A stretch of 64,000 bases of DNA from Cytobacillus oceanisediminis (lineage in GTDB: Bacteria > Bacillota > Bacilli > Bacillales > Cytobacillaceae), in contig NZ_QGTW01000005.1 of the NCBI RefSeq assembly GCF_003182355.1, forward strand, positions 186,001 to 250,000, read 5' to 3'. The number at the start of each line of letters is the position of its first letter. Within the stretch, counting starts at the first letter, position 1. The translations under genes and the position numbers were made by a program. The notes below the pieces were generated by a model that did no database searches, had not been told where the DNA came from, and was given only the letters and a program-made list of their open reading frames with translations. This document shows, in pieces, positions 45,358 to 54,991 of this stretch.

Positions 45358-45483
45358 TTATGGGTCTTCCAGGATTTTTTTACATTCCTCTTTCTTACAG
45401 TGTCTATGCTGTATGAATGCACGTGTGAAAGATGGGCCTCTTTCTGATTGAGTATTCCCGCTCATCCAAATTTCAAACTCCAT
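45358..45483 (-). CDS. Possible short ORF, 41 aa (may be a gene end)
   Basis: An ATG at 45483 with GGGGG 6 bases upstream encodes MEFEIWMSGNTQSERGPSFT followed by RAFIQHRHCKKEECKKILED. The frame is open and coding-like further upstream (AFNLNLNNIDKIGGTF), so it may be the 3' end of a decayed gene. No family recognised. Confidence 0.3.
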   Translation of the reverse strand: MEFEIWMSGNTQSERGPSFTRAFIQHRHCKKEECKKILEDP

Positions 45484-45601
45484 GAATGTACCCCCGATTT
45501 TGTCGATATTGTTGAGGTTCAGATTGAATGCAGGCAATGGAGTAATTATTGAGTTACAGGCAATAAACTATACAGGATTGTGACACAGCATCTTGTTTCC
45601 G

Positions 45602-46807
45602 TCAGACTGTCAGCATTGAATCATTTGCTAATTCCCGATGCAATACTTCTCCCATACGCTTCATCCCTTCAATGATTTTCTCTTTAGGCATATTAGAGTA
45701 ATTTAAACGCAATGTATTTGTTTGTGTGCCATTTGGGAAAAAGGAAGCACCAGGTACACAAGCAACATTGTTTTTCAGGCACTCTGTAAATATATGTGCT
45801 GAATCAATGCCCTCTGGAAGCTCAACCCAAATAAATAATCCGCCTTCCGGCTTACTGTAAGATATACTATTGGGGAAAAATTCTTCAATGCAAGATAACA
45901 TAGCTGTGCATCTTTCTTTATAAACAGCTTTAATTTTATGAATGTGCTCTTCGATATCGTAAAGCTCCATATACTTTGCCGTAATTCTTTGAGCAAAACT
46001 ATCAGTGTGCAAGTCAGCTGTTTGCTTGAAAGCAACATACTTATCAATGAAAAATGGGTCTGCACAAATCCATCCAAGCCGAAGACCGGGAGTGAAAATC
46101 TTCGAGAAAGTGCTTAAATAAATGACTCTGCCTTCTGTGTCAAAATGTTTTACTGGAGGGAGTTCCTTTCCAGCAAATCTTACAGCACCGTAGGGATTAT
46201 CCTCAACAATCAGCACATCATATTGATTAGCAAGCTCAATCATTCTTTTTCGCCTTCCGAGTTTTAAGGTCCGGCCAGTAGGGTTTTGGAAATCAGGAAT
46301 CGTATAAATAAATTTTGCATTGGGATGCTCCTGCAACCTTTTCTCCAGCTCTTCCATCAGCATTCCATCATCATCCATTGCCACTTCAATAAATTGGGCC
46401 TTATATGACTTGAATACATTAATGGCAGCTAGATAAGTCGGACTTTCGCAAATAATAGTATCTCCCTCATTGATAAATAATCTTCCAGTAAGGTCGATTG
46501 CCTGCTGGGATCCTGATGTAATAAGAACATTTTCAAGGCTAGAGTCAATCCCAGCCATTTTCATTCTCTGACAAATAGCATCTCTCAAAGGAATATATCC
46601 TTCAGTCGTACTATATTGAAGGGCAGCCGCACCTTCTTCGTTCAATACAGCACTGCAAGCATCCTTTAAAGGGTCTACAGGAAACAGCTCTGGAGCTGGC
46701 AGTCCTCCCGCAAAAGAGATTACTTCTGGTCTTTCTGTTACTTTTAATATTTCACGTGTCTCAGAAGATGTTACAAATCGAGCTCTCTCAGCAAATTTAT
46801 GTTCCAT
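45602..46807 (-). CDS. PLP-dependent class I/II aminotransferase (2-aminoadipate/LysN-like)
   Basis: 401 residues, fold type I. SFAGGLPAPELFPVD at the N-terminus, TSGSQQAIDLTGRLF, YTIPDFQNPTGRTL, and PLP Lys in STFSKIFTPGLRLGW near residue 231. This layout is that of MocR-like aminotransferases such as LysN or aromatic/valine-type enzymes. It lies 50 bp after the MFS gene under the MocR regulator at 48275. Likely it degrades the amino acid or amine handled by the MFS carrier. Substrate unknown. Confidence 0.85.
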   Translation of the reverse strand: MEHKFAERARFVTSSETREILKVTERPEVISFAGGLPAPELFPVDPLKDACSAVLNEEGAAALQYSTTEGYIPLRDAICQRMKMAGIDSSLENVLITSGSQQAIDLTGRLFINEGDTIICESPTYLAAINVFKSYKAQFIEVAMDDDGMLMEELEKRLQEHPNAKFIYTIPDFQNPTGRTLKLGRRKRMIELANQYDVLIVEDNPYGAVRFAGKELPPVKHFDTEGRVIYLSTFSKIFTPGLRLGWICADPFFIDKYVAFKQTADLHTDSFAQRITAKYMELYDIEEHIHKIKAVYKERCTAMLSCIEEFFPNSISYSKPEGGLFIWVELPEGIDSAHIFTECLKNNVACVPGASFFPNGTQTNTLRLNYSNMPKEKIIEGMKRMGEVLHRELANDSMLTV

Positions 46808-46857
46808 TTATAAACATTCCTTTTATATTTTTTGGAGTTGATTATCATACTGAAAAT

Positions 46858-48174
46858 TCAGTCACTTATACTTATACTTTTCTCTTTTTGATGGATACCT
46901 GCCCAAAAAACAATGGGAATCAACAGTATTGAAAGAATAGCACCAGAAATTGAAAGGGCTGCATAGCTGGAATATGCTACAACTATTCCAGACACACCTC
47001 CTCCTAATGCTCCTGATAAAGCAATCCATACATCGATAGAACCCTGCGTCTTAGCCCGAGTAGAAGCGTGAGTTGAATCTACAAGAATGGCCGTTCCGCT
47101 AATTAAGCCAAAATTCCAGCCAAGCCCGAGTAAAACAAGGGCTAAATTGAGTGCGGCCATTGAATCAGCAGGTCCCGCTGCAGCCAGAATGCCAGAAGCA
47201 AGCAGCGTAATAGCAGAAGCAATAGCCATAGGAGCACGGCCAATTTTATCAACAAGGAAACCAGTAAGTAACGAAGGCAAAAACATCGCACCTATATGAA
47301 ATCCAATGACAAGCCCAACTTCATTCAAAGCATGGCCATGGTGTCCCATATGAATGGGTGTCATCGTCATAATGGCCATCATCACAAATTGAGTTAAAAC
47401 CATTACGGCAGCTCCTGCAAAAATGCCTCGCCTGTTTATCGATAACAAATTAGAATTTTTCTCTAAATGATTAGTTTTACTTTGTGCATCTGATATTGCT
47501 TTTGCCACAATAAATGGATCAGGACGAAGGAAAATAAATAGGACCAATCCAGCAAGTATATACGCTGCAGCCGCTAATATAAAGGGACCTGCTAAAGCAG
47601 GAACTCCTATGGATATAGCAAAATCCCCCATTACATCCACCAGGTTTGGCCCGGCAACAGCTCCGAATGTGGTGGAGACCATGGCCATGCTAATAGCCTT
47701 TGCCCTTTGTGCCGGGTTTGCCATGTCAGTTCCAGCGTAGCGTGCTTGTAAGTTTGTAGCCGTTCCAGCCCCGTAGATGAGCAGTGAAATAAATAATAGC
47801 AGCATGCTGTTTGTTAATGATGAAACCACTACTCCAATGGCACCTATGCCTCCAGCCAAAAATCCTGCGGCAAGACCAGGACGGCGGCCAAACCGCTGAG
47901 AAAGCCGTCCTACCAGCAGCGCAGCCCCTGCTGACCCTAAAGTAAATAACGCCGTTGGAATTCCCGTTACACTATCTGTCCCCATCATGTTTTGCGCCAG
48001 AAGTGCCCCTACTGTTATCCCGGCTGCAAGTCCTGCTCCACCAAAAATCTGGGATATGACAATGACAATTAATGTTCTTTTGTATAGTTGCTGCTGTTTT
48101 TCTGAAGAATTTATGCAGCTCTGCAGCCAAGCAGATTGGGGTGCTAAAACTTTTTCACTATTTTTAACCGGCAA
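46858..48174 (-). CDS. MFS transporter
   Basis: 438 residues with twelve membrane helices. The motif-A-like loop is GRLSQRFGRRPGLAAGF, and a second is GFLVDKIGRAPMAIASA. The central loop is cytoplasmic and rich in Ser/Asn. Start MPVKNSEKV has a weak ribosome site (AAGGT). It lies between the MocR regulator and the aminotransferase, so it probably imports or exports the same compound. Whether importer or drug exporter cannot be told. Confidence 0.85.
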   Translation of the reverse strand: MPVKNSEKVLAPQSAWLQSCINSSEKQQQLYKRTLIVIVISQIFGGAGLAAGITVGALLAQNMMGTDSVTGIPTALFTLGSAGAALLVGRLSQRFGRRPGLAAGFLAGGIGAIGVVVSSLTNSMLLLFISLLIYGAGTATNLQARYAGTDMANPAQRAKAISMAMVSTTFGAVAGPNLVDVMGDFAISIGVPALAGPFILAAAAYILAGLVLFIFLRPDPFIVAKAISDAQSKTNHLEKNSNLLSINRRGIFAGAAVMVLTQFVMMAIMTMTPIHMGHHGHALNEVGLVIGFHIGAMFLPSLLTGFLVDKIGRAPMAIASAITLLASGILAAAGPADSMAALNLALVLLGLGWNFGLISGTAILVDSTHASTRAKTQGSIDVWIALSGALGGGVSGIVVAYSSYAALSISGAILSILLIPIVFWAGIHQKEKSISISD

Positions 48175-48233
48175 AATCTAACCTTCCTTATTTTCATAAT
48201 ATTCCAACTAGATTTAAATCATCTTAACACGTG

Positions 48234-48266
48234 CAAAAAAGCCATACAATATTATAATTGTATGGC
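48234..48266 (-). terminator. Rho-independent terminator after the MocR gene
   Basis: Minus strand: GCCATACAAttataatATTGTATGGC followed by TTTTTT. Also a possible operator for the MFS unit by its symmetry. Confidence 0.7.
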
Positions 48267-48274
48267 AAACAATA

Positions 48275-49663
48275 TTAGATAAGACTGTCTAACAGTCGTT
48301 TAAGGATAATCAATCCTCTCTCAAGCTCTTCAAGCGTTTCCGGGGCACAAACAGAAACTCTTACTGCCCTCTCCGGACAACTGTTTCCTACTACAAACCG
48401 TTCTGCTGCAAATACCTGAACTCCTTGCTGTTTAGCTAACGCTTCAAATTCAGCCCCTGTAATCTTGCCTGGCAATAGCAGCCAGCGAAAGATTCCTGTT
48501 TCAGCACCTAAGCACGTAAAGTCTGCCAGGTACCTGTTTACAAGTTGATTTCTGCGAATCGTCTGATCCTGATGGCCCTCAATCAAGGCTTCAAATTGAT
48601 TTGATACAATTGTACGTGCTGCCAGTTCTGCCAATAATGGCGAAACGGAAACATTCAAATTATAAAGTGCCCTTGAAATTGGCTCCTTGAATTGACTCGG
48701 CACTGCAGCATAGGCCAGCCGCAGACCCGGTGCAAATGATTTAGATAAACTTGCAATATAGATAACCTGTTCTGGTGCAAATGATGCGACTGCCGGCAGT
48801 GGTTTTTTATTGAGAAGATGGTACGATGCATCTTCAATAATGAACTGATTATACTTTTTGGCAATGGCTGCAATCATTTTTCTATTCTCTACTGACATAA
48901 AGGAAGCTGTCGGATTATGATAATCTGGGATCAAGTAAATGCCTTTAATATTTTCATTTTTACACGCATATTCAAAAGACGCTGGGCTCATTTCATCGTT
49001 CTCTGATTTTATTGGAACTATTTGCACACTAAGCATCGCTGCAGCAGTTTTTAAGCCAGGGTACGTATGCTGGTCAACACCAATGCGTTCTCCAGGCTTA
49101 CAAAGACTTGCCAGTGCAGCAGCAATCGCATTTTGACCCCCATTTGCAAATAAAATGTGATCAACGGTTGTTTCTAACCCGCCTCTGCTGATAAGCTTTA
49201 CCGCTGCATCCTTTTGCCAATGGCTTTCTCCTCCCCGGCCATAACCGAACCATTTTTCATAATCTGTCTCCTGCAGCATACTTTTCAGCTGGAGCATCAG
49301 CGGCTCGAAAGAAGCATTATCCGGAAGAGTCGCTCCCATTTCAATTAAATGCTTCGGCTTTGTATCTTCAAGTAAATAAGCATTCGATAGAGCATCATAG
49401 GACACAAATGTGCCGCTTCCAACCGTTGCACTTAATAAGCCCTTTAGTTCACACACTTTAAATGCTTTTGAAATGGTGCTCACATTTAAATCTAAATAAT
49501 CGGCCAATTCCCGCTGTGGAGGAAGTTTCGTTCCAGGCAATAACACTCCGTTTAAAATATCCTGTTCCAATTGCCCTGCCAGTGCTTGATAAATGGGCTT
49601 TTCTGTTTTATCAATGGATGGCTTCCAGGTCATAGGATAGTTTTCAAAAGAATTAATCGGCAT
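48275..49663 (-). CDS. MocR-type regulator (GntR HTH fused to aminotransferase-like domain)
   Basis: 462 residues. N-terminal winged helix (about 15-80, ALAGQLEQDILNGVLLPGTK, PPQRELADYLDLNVSTISKA). The C-terminal 350 residues are a class I aminotransferase fold with PLP Lys in YIASLSKSFAPGLRLAYA. It binds PLP and senses an amino compound. It precedes an MFS gene and an aminotransferase in the same direction, its likely targets. Start: two ATGs, 49672 and 49663; the second has AAAGGATG at better spacing. The 49673-50176 gap beyond it holds no supported gene. Confidence 0.85.
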   Translation of the reverse strand: MPINSFENYPMTWKPSIDKTEKPIYQALAGQLEQDILNGVLLPGTKLPPQRELADYLDLNVSTISKAFKVCELKGLLSATVGSGTFVSYDALSNAYLLEDTKPKHLIEMGATLPDNASFEPLMLQLKSMLQETDYEKWFGYGRGGESHWQKDAAVKLISRGGLETTVDHILFANGGQNAIAAALASLCKPGERIGVDQHTYPGLKTAAAMLSVQIVPIKSENDEMSPASFEYACKNENIKGIYLIPDYHNPTASFMSVENRKMIAAIAKKYNQFIIEDASYHLLNKKPLPAVASFAPEQVIYIASLSKSFAPGLRLAYAAVPSQFKEPISRALYNLNVSVSPLLAELAARTIVSNQFEALIEGHQDQTIRRNQLVNRYLADFTCLGAETGIFRWLLLPGKITGAEFEALAKQQGVQVFAAERFVVGNSCPERAVRVSVCAPETLEELERGLIILKRLLDSLI

Positions 49664-50176
49664 GATACGCATCCTTTTTCATACAATTTTTTTAATAACG
49701 CTGCATCCTTAATTATAACCCTTGGTCCCTTTTTTTGTACTGCCCCGTTTGTTCAAAAAAAAGCCACCTTGTTCGGCAGCTAATCTTAATAAGCATCATT
49801 TTAAGATAATATCACACCCTCAATACTAATTTCTCATTCTGATTCATGCAAAGGAAGGACGCCGTATGGACATTCTATTATTATCTTGCTTTTCATACTT
49901 ATCAATCGTTACTTCACAAATGATTGTATCACCTGTAAAAAAGGCCGCAAAAATTCAAAAGTCATCTACGAGCCAACACGTTATAATCTCAGCCTACTTT
50001 GGTTGTCAGAGTGGCGATTAATAACCCGTGAACCACAAGTCTTCTCTGTTCATATTGGGTTTTATGATGAATTCCTTCATCATCTGAAATTGGATTGCCC
50101 TTATTACAAAAATCTATAAAATCTTCCATGTCTATTTTTTATATTACCTATCTTTGTATGATTCTAAAAAAGCCGG

Positions 50177-50224
50177 GATAAAAATAGATGTCCCAAAAGC
50201 CAGGCTTTCAGGACATCTTTGGAC
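50177..50224 (-). terminator. Rho-independent terminator of the alcohol dehydrogenase gene
   Basis: Minus strand: AGATGTCCtgAAAGCctgGCTTTtgGGACATCT, then ATTTTTAT, directly after the stop at 50228. Confidence 0.85.
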
Positions 50225-50227
50225 AAT

Positions 50228-51268
50228 TTACATTGTGCTGATATCAATCACAAATCGATACTTCACATCTGAAGCTAATACGCAGCCGTAAGCTTCGTCA
50301 ATTTGATCAGCTGAAATGACTTCAATTTTAGGAACGATGTTATGTTTTGCACAGAAATCCAGCATTTCCTGAGTCTCACGGATGCCTCCAATCATTGAAC
50401 CAGCAAAGGAACGGCGATGTCCGATGAGAGAGAACACATTTACTGACAATGGTTCTGCAGGAGCACCAACGTTAACCAATATTCCGTCAAGAGTGAGCAG
50501 TGAGAAGTAAGCATCCATGTCGATTTTTGCACTTACCGTGTTAATAATTAAGTCAAAAGTTCCGGCTAGTTCCTTGAAAGTTTCCGGATCACTTGTAGCA
50601 TAGTAGTGGTCTGCGCCGAATTGCAGGCCATCTTCCTTTTTATTCAATGTTTGGGAAAGAACAGTCACTTCTGCACCCATGGCATGTGCAATTTTGACAG
50701 CCATGTGACCAAGGCCGCCCATACCAACAACTGCTACTTTCTTTCCTGGACCAGCTTCCCAATGGTTTAGCGGCGAATAGGTAGTAATCCCTGCACAAAG
50801 TAAAGGTGCTGCAGCATCCAGCTCAATGCTATCAGGTATTCTGACGACGAAGTCCTCTGTTACAACAATGTGGGTAGAATAGCCGCCTTGAGTAGGCTCG
50901 CCGTATTTGTCCACACCAGCATAGGTAGGGACATTTCCTTTTAGGCAGTATTGTTCTTCTCCATTACGGCAGTTATCACATTCGCCGCAGGAGTCAACCA
51001 TACATCCGACCCCTACCCGGTCACCTATCTTGTACTTTGTGACCTCAGCTCCTACTTCCGTGACAATTCCTGCAATCTCGTGCCCAGGTACGAGCGGATA
51101 GTTCACAGGTCCCCACTCCCCGTGAGCAGTATGAATGTCAGAGTGGCATATGCCAGCATATTTAATTTCAATCAGAACATCATGCAAATCCAGATCGCGC
51201 CTTTTAATTTCAGCCGCTTTAAACGGCTTGTCCGGACCGTCAACAGCCCGTGCCTTAGCAGTTATCAT
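50228..51268 (-). CDS. adhA: Zinc-dependent NADP alcohol dehydrogenase (AdhA/YahK type)
   Basis: 346 residues. Catalytic zinc ligands in [16 protein letters not shown] and [11 protein letters not shown], structural zinc cysteines in [20 protein letters not shown], and the Rossmann motif [17 protein letters not shown] near residue 175. It reduces aldehydes with NADPH (or oxidises alcohols). It is divergent from a MerR regulator, like B. subtilis adhA-adhR, which answers formaldehyde and methylglyoxal. The promoter has the 19-bp spacer used by MerR activators. Role in aldehyde detoxification is inferred from that. Confidence 0.85.
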   Translation of the reverse strand: MITAKARAVDGPDKPFKAAEIKRRDLDLHDVLIEIKYAGICHSDIHTAHGEWGPVNYPLVPGHEIAGIVTEVGAEVTKYKIGDRVGVGCMVDSCGECDNCRNGEEQYCLKGNVPTYAGVDKYGEPTQGGYSTHIVVTEDFVVRIPDSIELDAAAPLLCAGITTYSPLNHWEAGPGKKVAVVGMGGLGHMAVKIAHAMGAEVTVLSQTLNKKEDGLQFGADHYYATSDPETFKELAGTFDLIINTVSAKIDMDAYFSLLTLDGILVNVGAPAEPLSVNVFSLIGHRRSFAGSMIGGIRETQEMLDFCAKHNIVPKIEVISADQIDEAYGCVLASDVKYRFVIDISTM

Positions 51269-51356
51269 GAATAAAACCTCCCGTGTTTTTTCAGGAGAAT
51301 GATAGATTTAAATGAGGAACTCAGGTTAAGCCCATTCATTTTTCTCCTGCAAAACC

Positions 51357-51387
51357 ATGTTAAGCCTTACAGTTAACTCTAGGTCAA
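51357..51387 (-). promoter_or_regulatory. MerR-type promoter of the alcohol dehydrogenase gene
   Basis: Minus strand: -35 TTGACC (51382-51387), 19-bp spacer containing AGTTAACT, -10 TAACAT (51357-51362). The long spacer with a central dyad is the hallmark of MerR-activated promoters. AGTTAACT occurs again at 51471-51478 before the regulator gene. Confidence 0.75.
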
Positions 51388-51425
51388 GCGATAAATTTAT
51401 TTTTTTCCTACCCCATAAGATGACT

Positions 51426-51478
51426 TTGACATTTACAAAATACCATGATAATCTCCCCCCCATACCCTATAGTTAACT
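51426..51478 (+). promoter_or_regulatory. Promoter and operator of the MerR regulator gene
   Basis: TTGACA (51426-51431), 17-bp spacer, TAATCT (51449-51454). A second AGTTAACT dyad lies just downstream (51471-51478), placed to let the regulator repress itself. Confidence 0.6.
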
Positions 51479-51512
51479 CGAAGTCTATATCTATAAGAAA
51501 AGGAGATAAATA

Positions 51513-51923
51513 ATGAAGACATATTCAATCAGCGAAGTGGCAAAAGAATTGAATCTGACAGTATATACCCTTCGTTACTACGACAAGGAGGGATTAATGC
51601 CTTTTGTAGAACGGACCCCCACCGGTAACCGATTGTTTAAAGAATCCGATATCAGCGCTTTAAAAATAATTGAATGTCTGAAAGCCACAGGGATGCCTAT
51701 TAAGGAAATAAAAAATTTCATTGATTGGTGTTCTGATGGGGATGCCACCCTGCAGAAAAGATATGACATGTTTCTGGAACGAAAAGCAAACGTAGAAGCT
51801 CAAATGGAAGAACTAAGAAAAACAATGGAAGTCATCGAGCATAAATGCTTATACTACAAGACTGCATTGGATGCCGGAACGGAAGATATCCATAAAAAAG
51901 ATAAAATAGAGATTAATAATTAA
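51513..51923 (+). CDS. adhR: MerR-family regulator (AdhR-like)
   Basis: 136 residues. MerR HTH (SISEVAKELNLTVYTLRYYD, NRLFKESDISALKIIECLKA) then a dimerisation helix (LERKANVEAQMEELRKTMEV). A Cys in KCLYY near residue 115 is the sort of residue used by AdhR to sense electrophiles. Divergent from the alcohol dehydrogenase. AAGGAG lies 7 bases before ATG. Confidence 0.85.
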   Translation: MKTYSISEVAKELNLTVYTLRYYDKEGLMPFVERTPTGNRLFKESDISALKIIECLKATGMPIKEIKNFIDWCSDGDATLQKRYDMFLERKANVEAQMEELRKTMEVIEHKCLYYKTALDAGTEDIHKKDKIEINN

Positions 51924-51977
51924 TAGAAAGCCACCTGTATGTCTGTTCTCAAATACAGATTTAGCTGCCTGTGAAAT

Positions 51978-52544
51978 TCAGACCCTCAGCGAGCCACGGA
52001 AACCCCTTGCTGCATAGTAGGAATCTGCTCCATTATGGTACACAAAGACAGTGTCGTAGCGGCGATCACAAAAGATAGCCCCGCCAAGTTTTCTAATATT
52101 AGCAGGTGTTTGCACCCAGCTCGACGTTTTCATATCGACACTTTCAAGTTTCTGCAGCTCCCGGTATTGTTCTTCCGTTAGAAGTTTAATGCCCATGGCA
52201 TCTGCTATATCAATAGCGCTATTTTCTGGTTTGTGTTTTTTCCTCGACTCCAGCGCTTCACGGTCATAACAAACACTTCTGCGGCCTTTAGGACTTTCCG
52301 CTGAGCAATCATAAAAAATGTATTCGCCCGTCTCTTCATCATGGCCAACAACATCCGGTTCACCGCCGGTTCCTTCCATTTCATTGAGCGACCACAGTTT
52401 TTCAGTATTAGCATCGAGCTTAGCTTGCACATTAGCCCATTTGAGACCTTTATATCGGTTCATGTTTTTCTCAAAACGGGCTTTCAAAGTTCTGAGTAGT
52501 TCTTCACGTTGTTCAGGTGACAACTCCGTATTTCTCTTTGTCAT
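51978..52544 (-). CDS. DUF4256 domain protein
   Basis: 188 residues. The family layout is clear: LSPEQREELLRTLKARFEKN, LDANTEKLWSLNEMEGTGGE, GHDEETGEYIFYDCSAES, and FVYHNGADSYYAARGFRGSL at the end. Function unknown. Start: the frame continues upstream into a broken gene, but the ATG at 52544 has AGGAGG at 8 bases and is the first residue of the family. Cytoplasmic. Confidence 0.85.
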   Translation of the reverse strand: MTKRNTELSPEQREELLRTLKARFEKNMNRYKGLKWANVQAKLDANTEKLWSLNEMEGTGGEPDVVGHDEETGEYIFYDCSAESPKGRRSVCYDREALESRKKHKPENSAIDIADAMGIKLLTEEQYRELQKLESVDMKTSSWVQTPANIRKLGGAIFCDRRYDTVFVYHNGADSYYAARGFRGSLRV

Positions 52545-52545
52545 A

Positions 52546-52908
52546 ATTAGTTCCTCCTTGTTTTTACTCATTGTATAAGGACAAAACTGCTGATCTAATC
52601 TCTCCGCTATCAATTCACCACTAATGTATTTTGATTTAATCTCACTAGCTATTAAGTTAATGCAAGGAAATTTTTGTTTTAAAATCATATAAAGACCCAA
52701 TATGGTCTTCTTCATAGTGAGTGATAATAATATTCTTTAAATTCTTCATTATATATCCATTTTTAATTCCCTTTTCAATTAGGGGTAAAAAGTTTGCATA
52801 CCAATTATCTACCAACACTAAAACATTTTTAGCAATAATTAGACTAGGATAAATTTGGTTTTTTTGTCCATTAATAAGTGCTCTTCTTTCTATATCAAAC
52901 CTTTTCAT
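52546..52908 (-). pseudogene. Broken MBL-fold metallohydrolase fragment
   Basis: Starts at an ATG at 52908 (MKRFDIERRALINGQ). It continues to IIITHYEEDHIGSLYDF, where THYEEDH matches the MBL THxHxDH motif with the second His lost. A frameshift near 52680 follows, and the other frame continues with KFPCINLIASEIKSKYISGE and LIAERLDQQF, the family's next segment. The C-terminal two thirds are missing. The frame then runs without a stop into the DUF4256 gene. Confidence 0.7.
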
Positions 52909-53161
52909 AATTATAGCTAAGTTTAAAAAAAGATTTGGGTACCGGCAATAGGATTTAGGAGGTAAACCCAAGCCAAAGAGGTTGCAATTCCTGAGAAAAC
53001 AGAATAAGTTCATTTAAAACCTCCCTACACATGAAAACACTATCCTTTCCATGATATTACAGAAAGAATAGCGTTTTTATGTTAATGGGGTAATGATTTG
53101 TTCATCGCTTGATGGACATGTGATAGGACCCTCTTTAGAAATTGAATTTTCCCACCAGTTA

Positions 53162-54706
53162 TTACTGGGCTTTCTGCAGGGGAACCGACTTGGCTTGTCC
53201 TTTTGCTTCTTTTCTCTCCCTGGACAATGATTTATAGAGCGATATGCTAATAATGCCCAATATGATCGTAAAAGGAAGAGCGGAGACCAAGGAAGCGGTT
53301 TGCAGCCCTTTTAATCCGCTGCTGGCAATTAACACGGCAGTGATCCCAGCCATTAATACTCCCCAGATCACTTTTACCCTGTTGGATGGATTCAAGTCCC
53401 CATCCGATGTCATCATGCCCAGAACGAAAACAGCTGAATCTGCCGAGGTAACAAGGAATATGACGATCAGGACTAGCATGATCACTGATAACAATGTGTA
53501 TAACGGAAACTCCTTTAACAGAACGAAAATGGCAGTTGTCACATCTTGCGAAACAGCTTCGGATATGGCTGTACCCTGGAATAAATCCATGTATAATCCC
53601 GTTCCTCCGAAAATCGCCATCCATACAAACCCAATAGCTGGCGGGACAACCATTACACCTATTACAAACTCCCTGATTGTTCTCCCTTTTGAAATCCGGG
53701 CAACAAAGGAACCAACGAAAGGAGACCAGGCAATCACCCATGCCCAATAAAACACTGTCCAATCCTGAACCCACGCCTCACCTGTGTATGGAGTCAAATA
53801 GAAGCTCATTTCCACAAAATGCTGGATATAGTCGCCTATAGCAAGGACGAAGCTTTCAAATATGAATACGGTAGGGCCCCTGAACAGGAAGAACACCATT
53901 AAAGCAAGGACCATGATCATGTTTGTATTACTCAAAATCTTAATTCCTTTATCAATACCGGTTGTAGCTGATACTAGATAAAGAGCAAGCATGATACCAA
54001 CAATGCCGATTTGCACCAAAGGGTTGTTTGGAACTGAAAAGACATAGTTCAAGCCGCCATTAATTTGCAGGACACCCATTCCCATCGATGTGGCAATTCC
54101 CGTTACCGTAGCAATGACAGCCAGTATATTAACTGCTGACTTCAGTTTTTTTCTTTTTTCAGGGTGATTTGCACTTAAGACTTCCCCCACAAGAACCCTC
54201 CGTTTATGACGGTATTGATAATAAGCAAGAGCCAGTCCGACAATGGCAAAGACGGACCATTGATGGATGCCCCAGTTAAAAAAGGAATACCGCATGGCTA
54301 CCCGGGCAGCTTCTGCTGATTGGGGCTCAACCCCAGGAAGCGGCGGAGAAGAAAAGTGAGTCAGCGGTTCTGCTACACCCCAGAAGACAATTCCTACCCC
54401 AAAACCTGCGCTGAATAGCATACTGATCCAGGCAAATAAGGAATATTCGGCCTTTTCTCCATCCGGTCCGAGTTTCATGCTCCCATATTTACTAAAAGCA
54501 AGATATAAACAAAAGAAAACAAACACAGCCACACTGAGTAAATAAAGCCATCCAAATGATTTGCTTGTGAAGCTAAAAACTGTAGAGGCATTTTTGGCAA
54601 GACTATCAGGCGAAAAGGCTCCCCAAATGGTAAAAAGTCCAACGATTATGGCTGAGGTTTTAAAGACTGGATTGTTATATGAAGCGCGGTCCCGGTTTTT
54701 CTTCAA
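53162..54706 (-). CDS. BCCT-family transporter (copy 4), next to the ectoine-type operon
   Basis: 514 residues, twelve helices. SMLFSAGFGVGIVFWGVAEP (helix three), TVFYWAWVIAWSPFVGSF, ISKGRTIREF. The second Trp of the WAWW lead-in is Val here. The C-tail is basic and short. It lies 285 bp downstream of the ectoine-type operon, behind a terminator, so it has its own promoter. The start has GGAGGG at 7 bases. The position suggests ectoine or hydroxyectoine as substrate. Other quaternary amines are possible. Confidence 0.85.
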   Translation of the reverse strand: MKKNRDRASYNNPVFKTSAIIVGLFTIWGAFSPDSLAKNASTVFSFTSKSFGWLYLLSVAVFVFFCLYLAFSKYGSMKLGPDGEKAEYSLFAWISMLFSAGFGVGIVFWGVAEPLTHFSSPPLPGVEPQSAEAARVAMRYSFFNWGIHQWSVFAIVGLALAYYQYRHKRRVLVGEVLSANHPEKRKKLKSAVNILAVIATVTGIATSMGMGVLQINGGLNYVFSVPNNPLVQIGIVGIMLALYLVSATTGIDKGIKILSNTNMIMVLALMVFFLFRGPTVFIFESFVLAIGDYIQHFVEMSFYLTPYTGEAWVQDWTVFYWAWVIAWSPFVGSFVARISKGRTIREFVIGVMVVPPAIGFVWMAIFGGTGLYMDLFQGTAISEAVSQDVTTAIFVLLKEFPLYTLLSVIMLVLIVIFLVTSADSAVFVLGMMTSDGDLNPSNRVKVIWGVLMAGITAVLIASSGLKGLQTASLVSALPFTIILGIISISLYKSLSRERKEAKGQAKSVPLQKAQ

Positions 54707-54890
54707 AATAAAACCCTCCTTATTGGTCTTTTTCTTTGATATGGCTCTATTAATGCTTTGATTAAGTATTTATGTGCCTGCTGTAAAACAGCTATGCAAG
54801 TTTGATTGAGCTAAGCTTTTTATAAAGCCTGTCTGCATTTCAAGGTTAATGAAGGTGGTTGAATGACATAAATTATGACTTCAGCTATCT

Positions 54891-54934
54891 AAAAAGGAAA
54901 GGAAGATCCTCCGGAGCAGCCGGATTGTTCTTCC
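54891..54934 (-). terminator. Rho-independent terminator of the ectoine-type operon
   Basis: Minus strand: GGAAGaacaatCCGGctgctCCGGaggatCTTCC then TTTCCTTTTT. It follows the aldehyde dehydrogenase stop by about 60 bp. Confidence 0.7.
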
Positions 54935-54991
54935 TCACAATTCACTCAGGCAGCTTGGCGGCTGTCTGATCATATTTTGTTTAAAAAATTC

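Noticed and set aside
49886-50119. 77-aa plus-strand ORF
   Set aside because: No ribosome site, no family features, and cysteine/tyrosine content typical of random AT-rich DNA.
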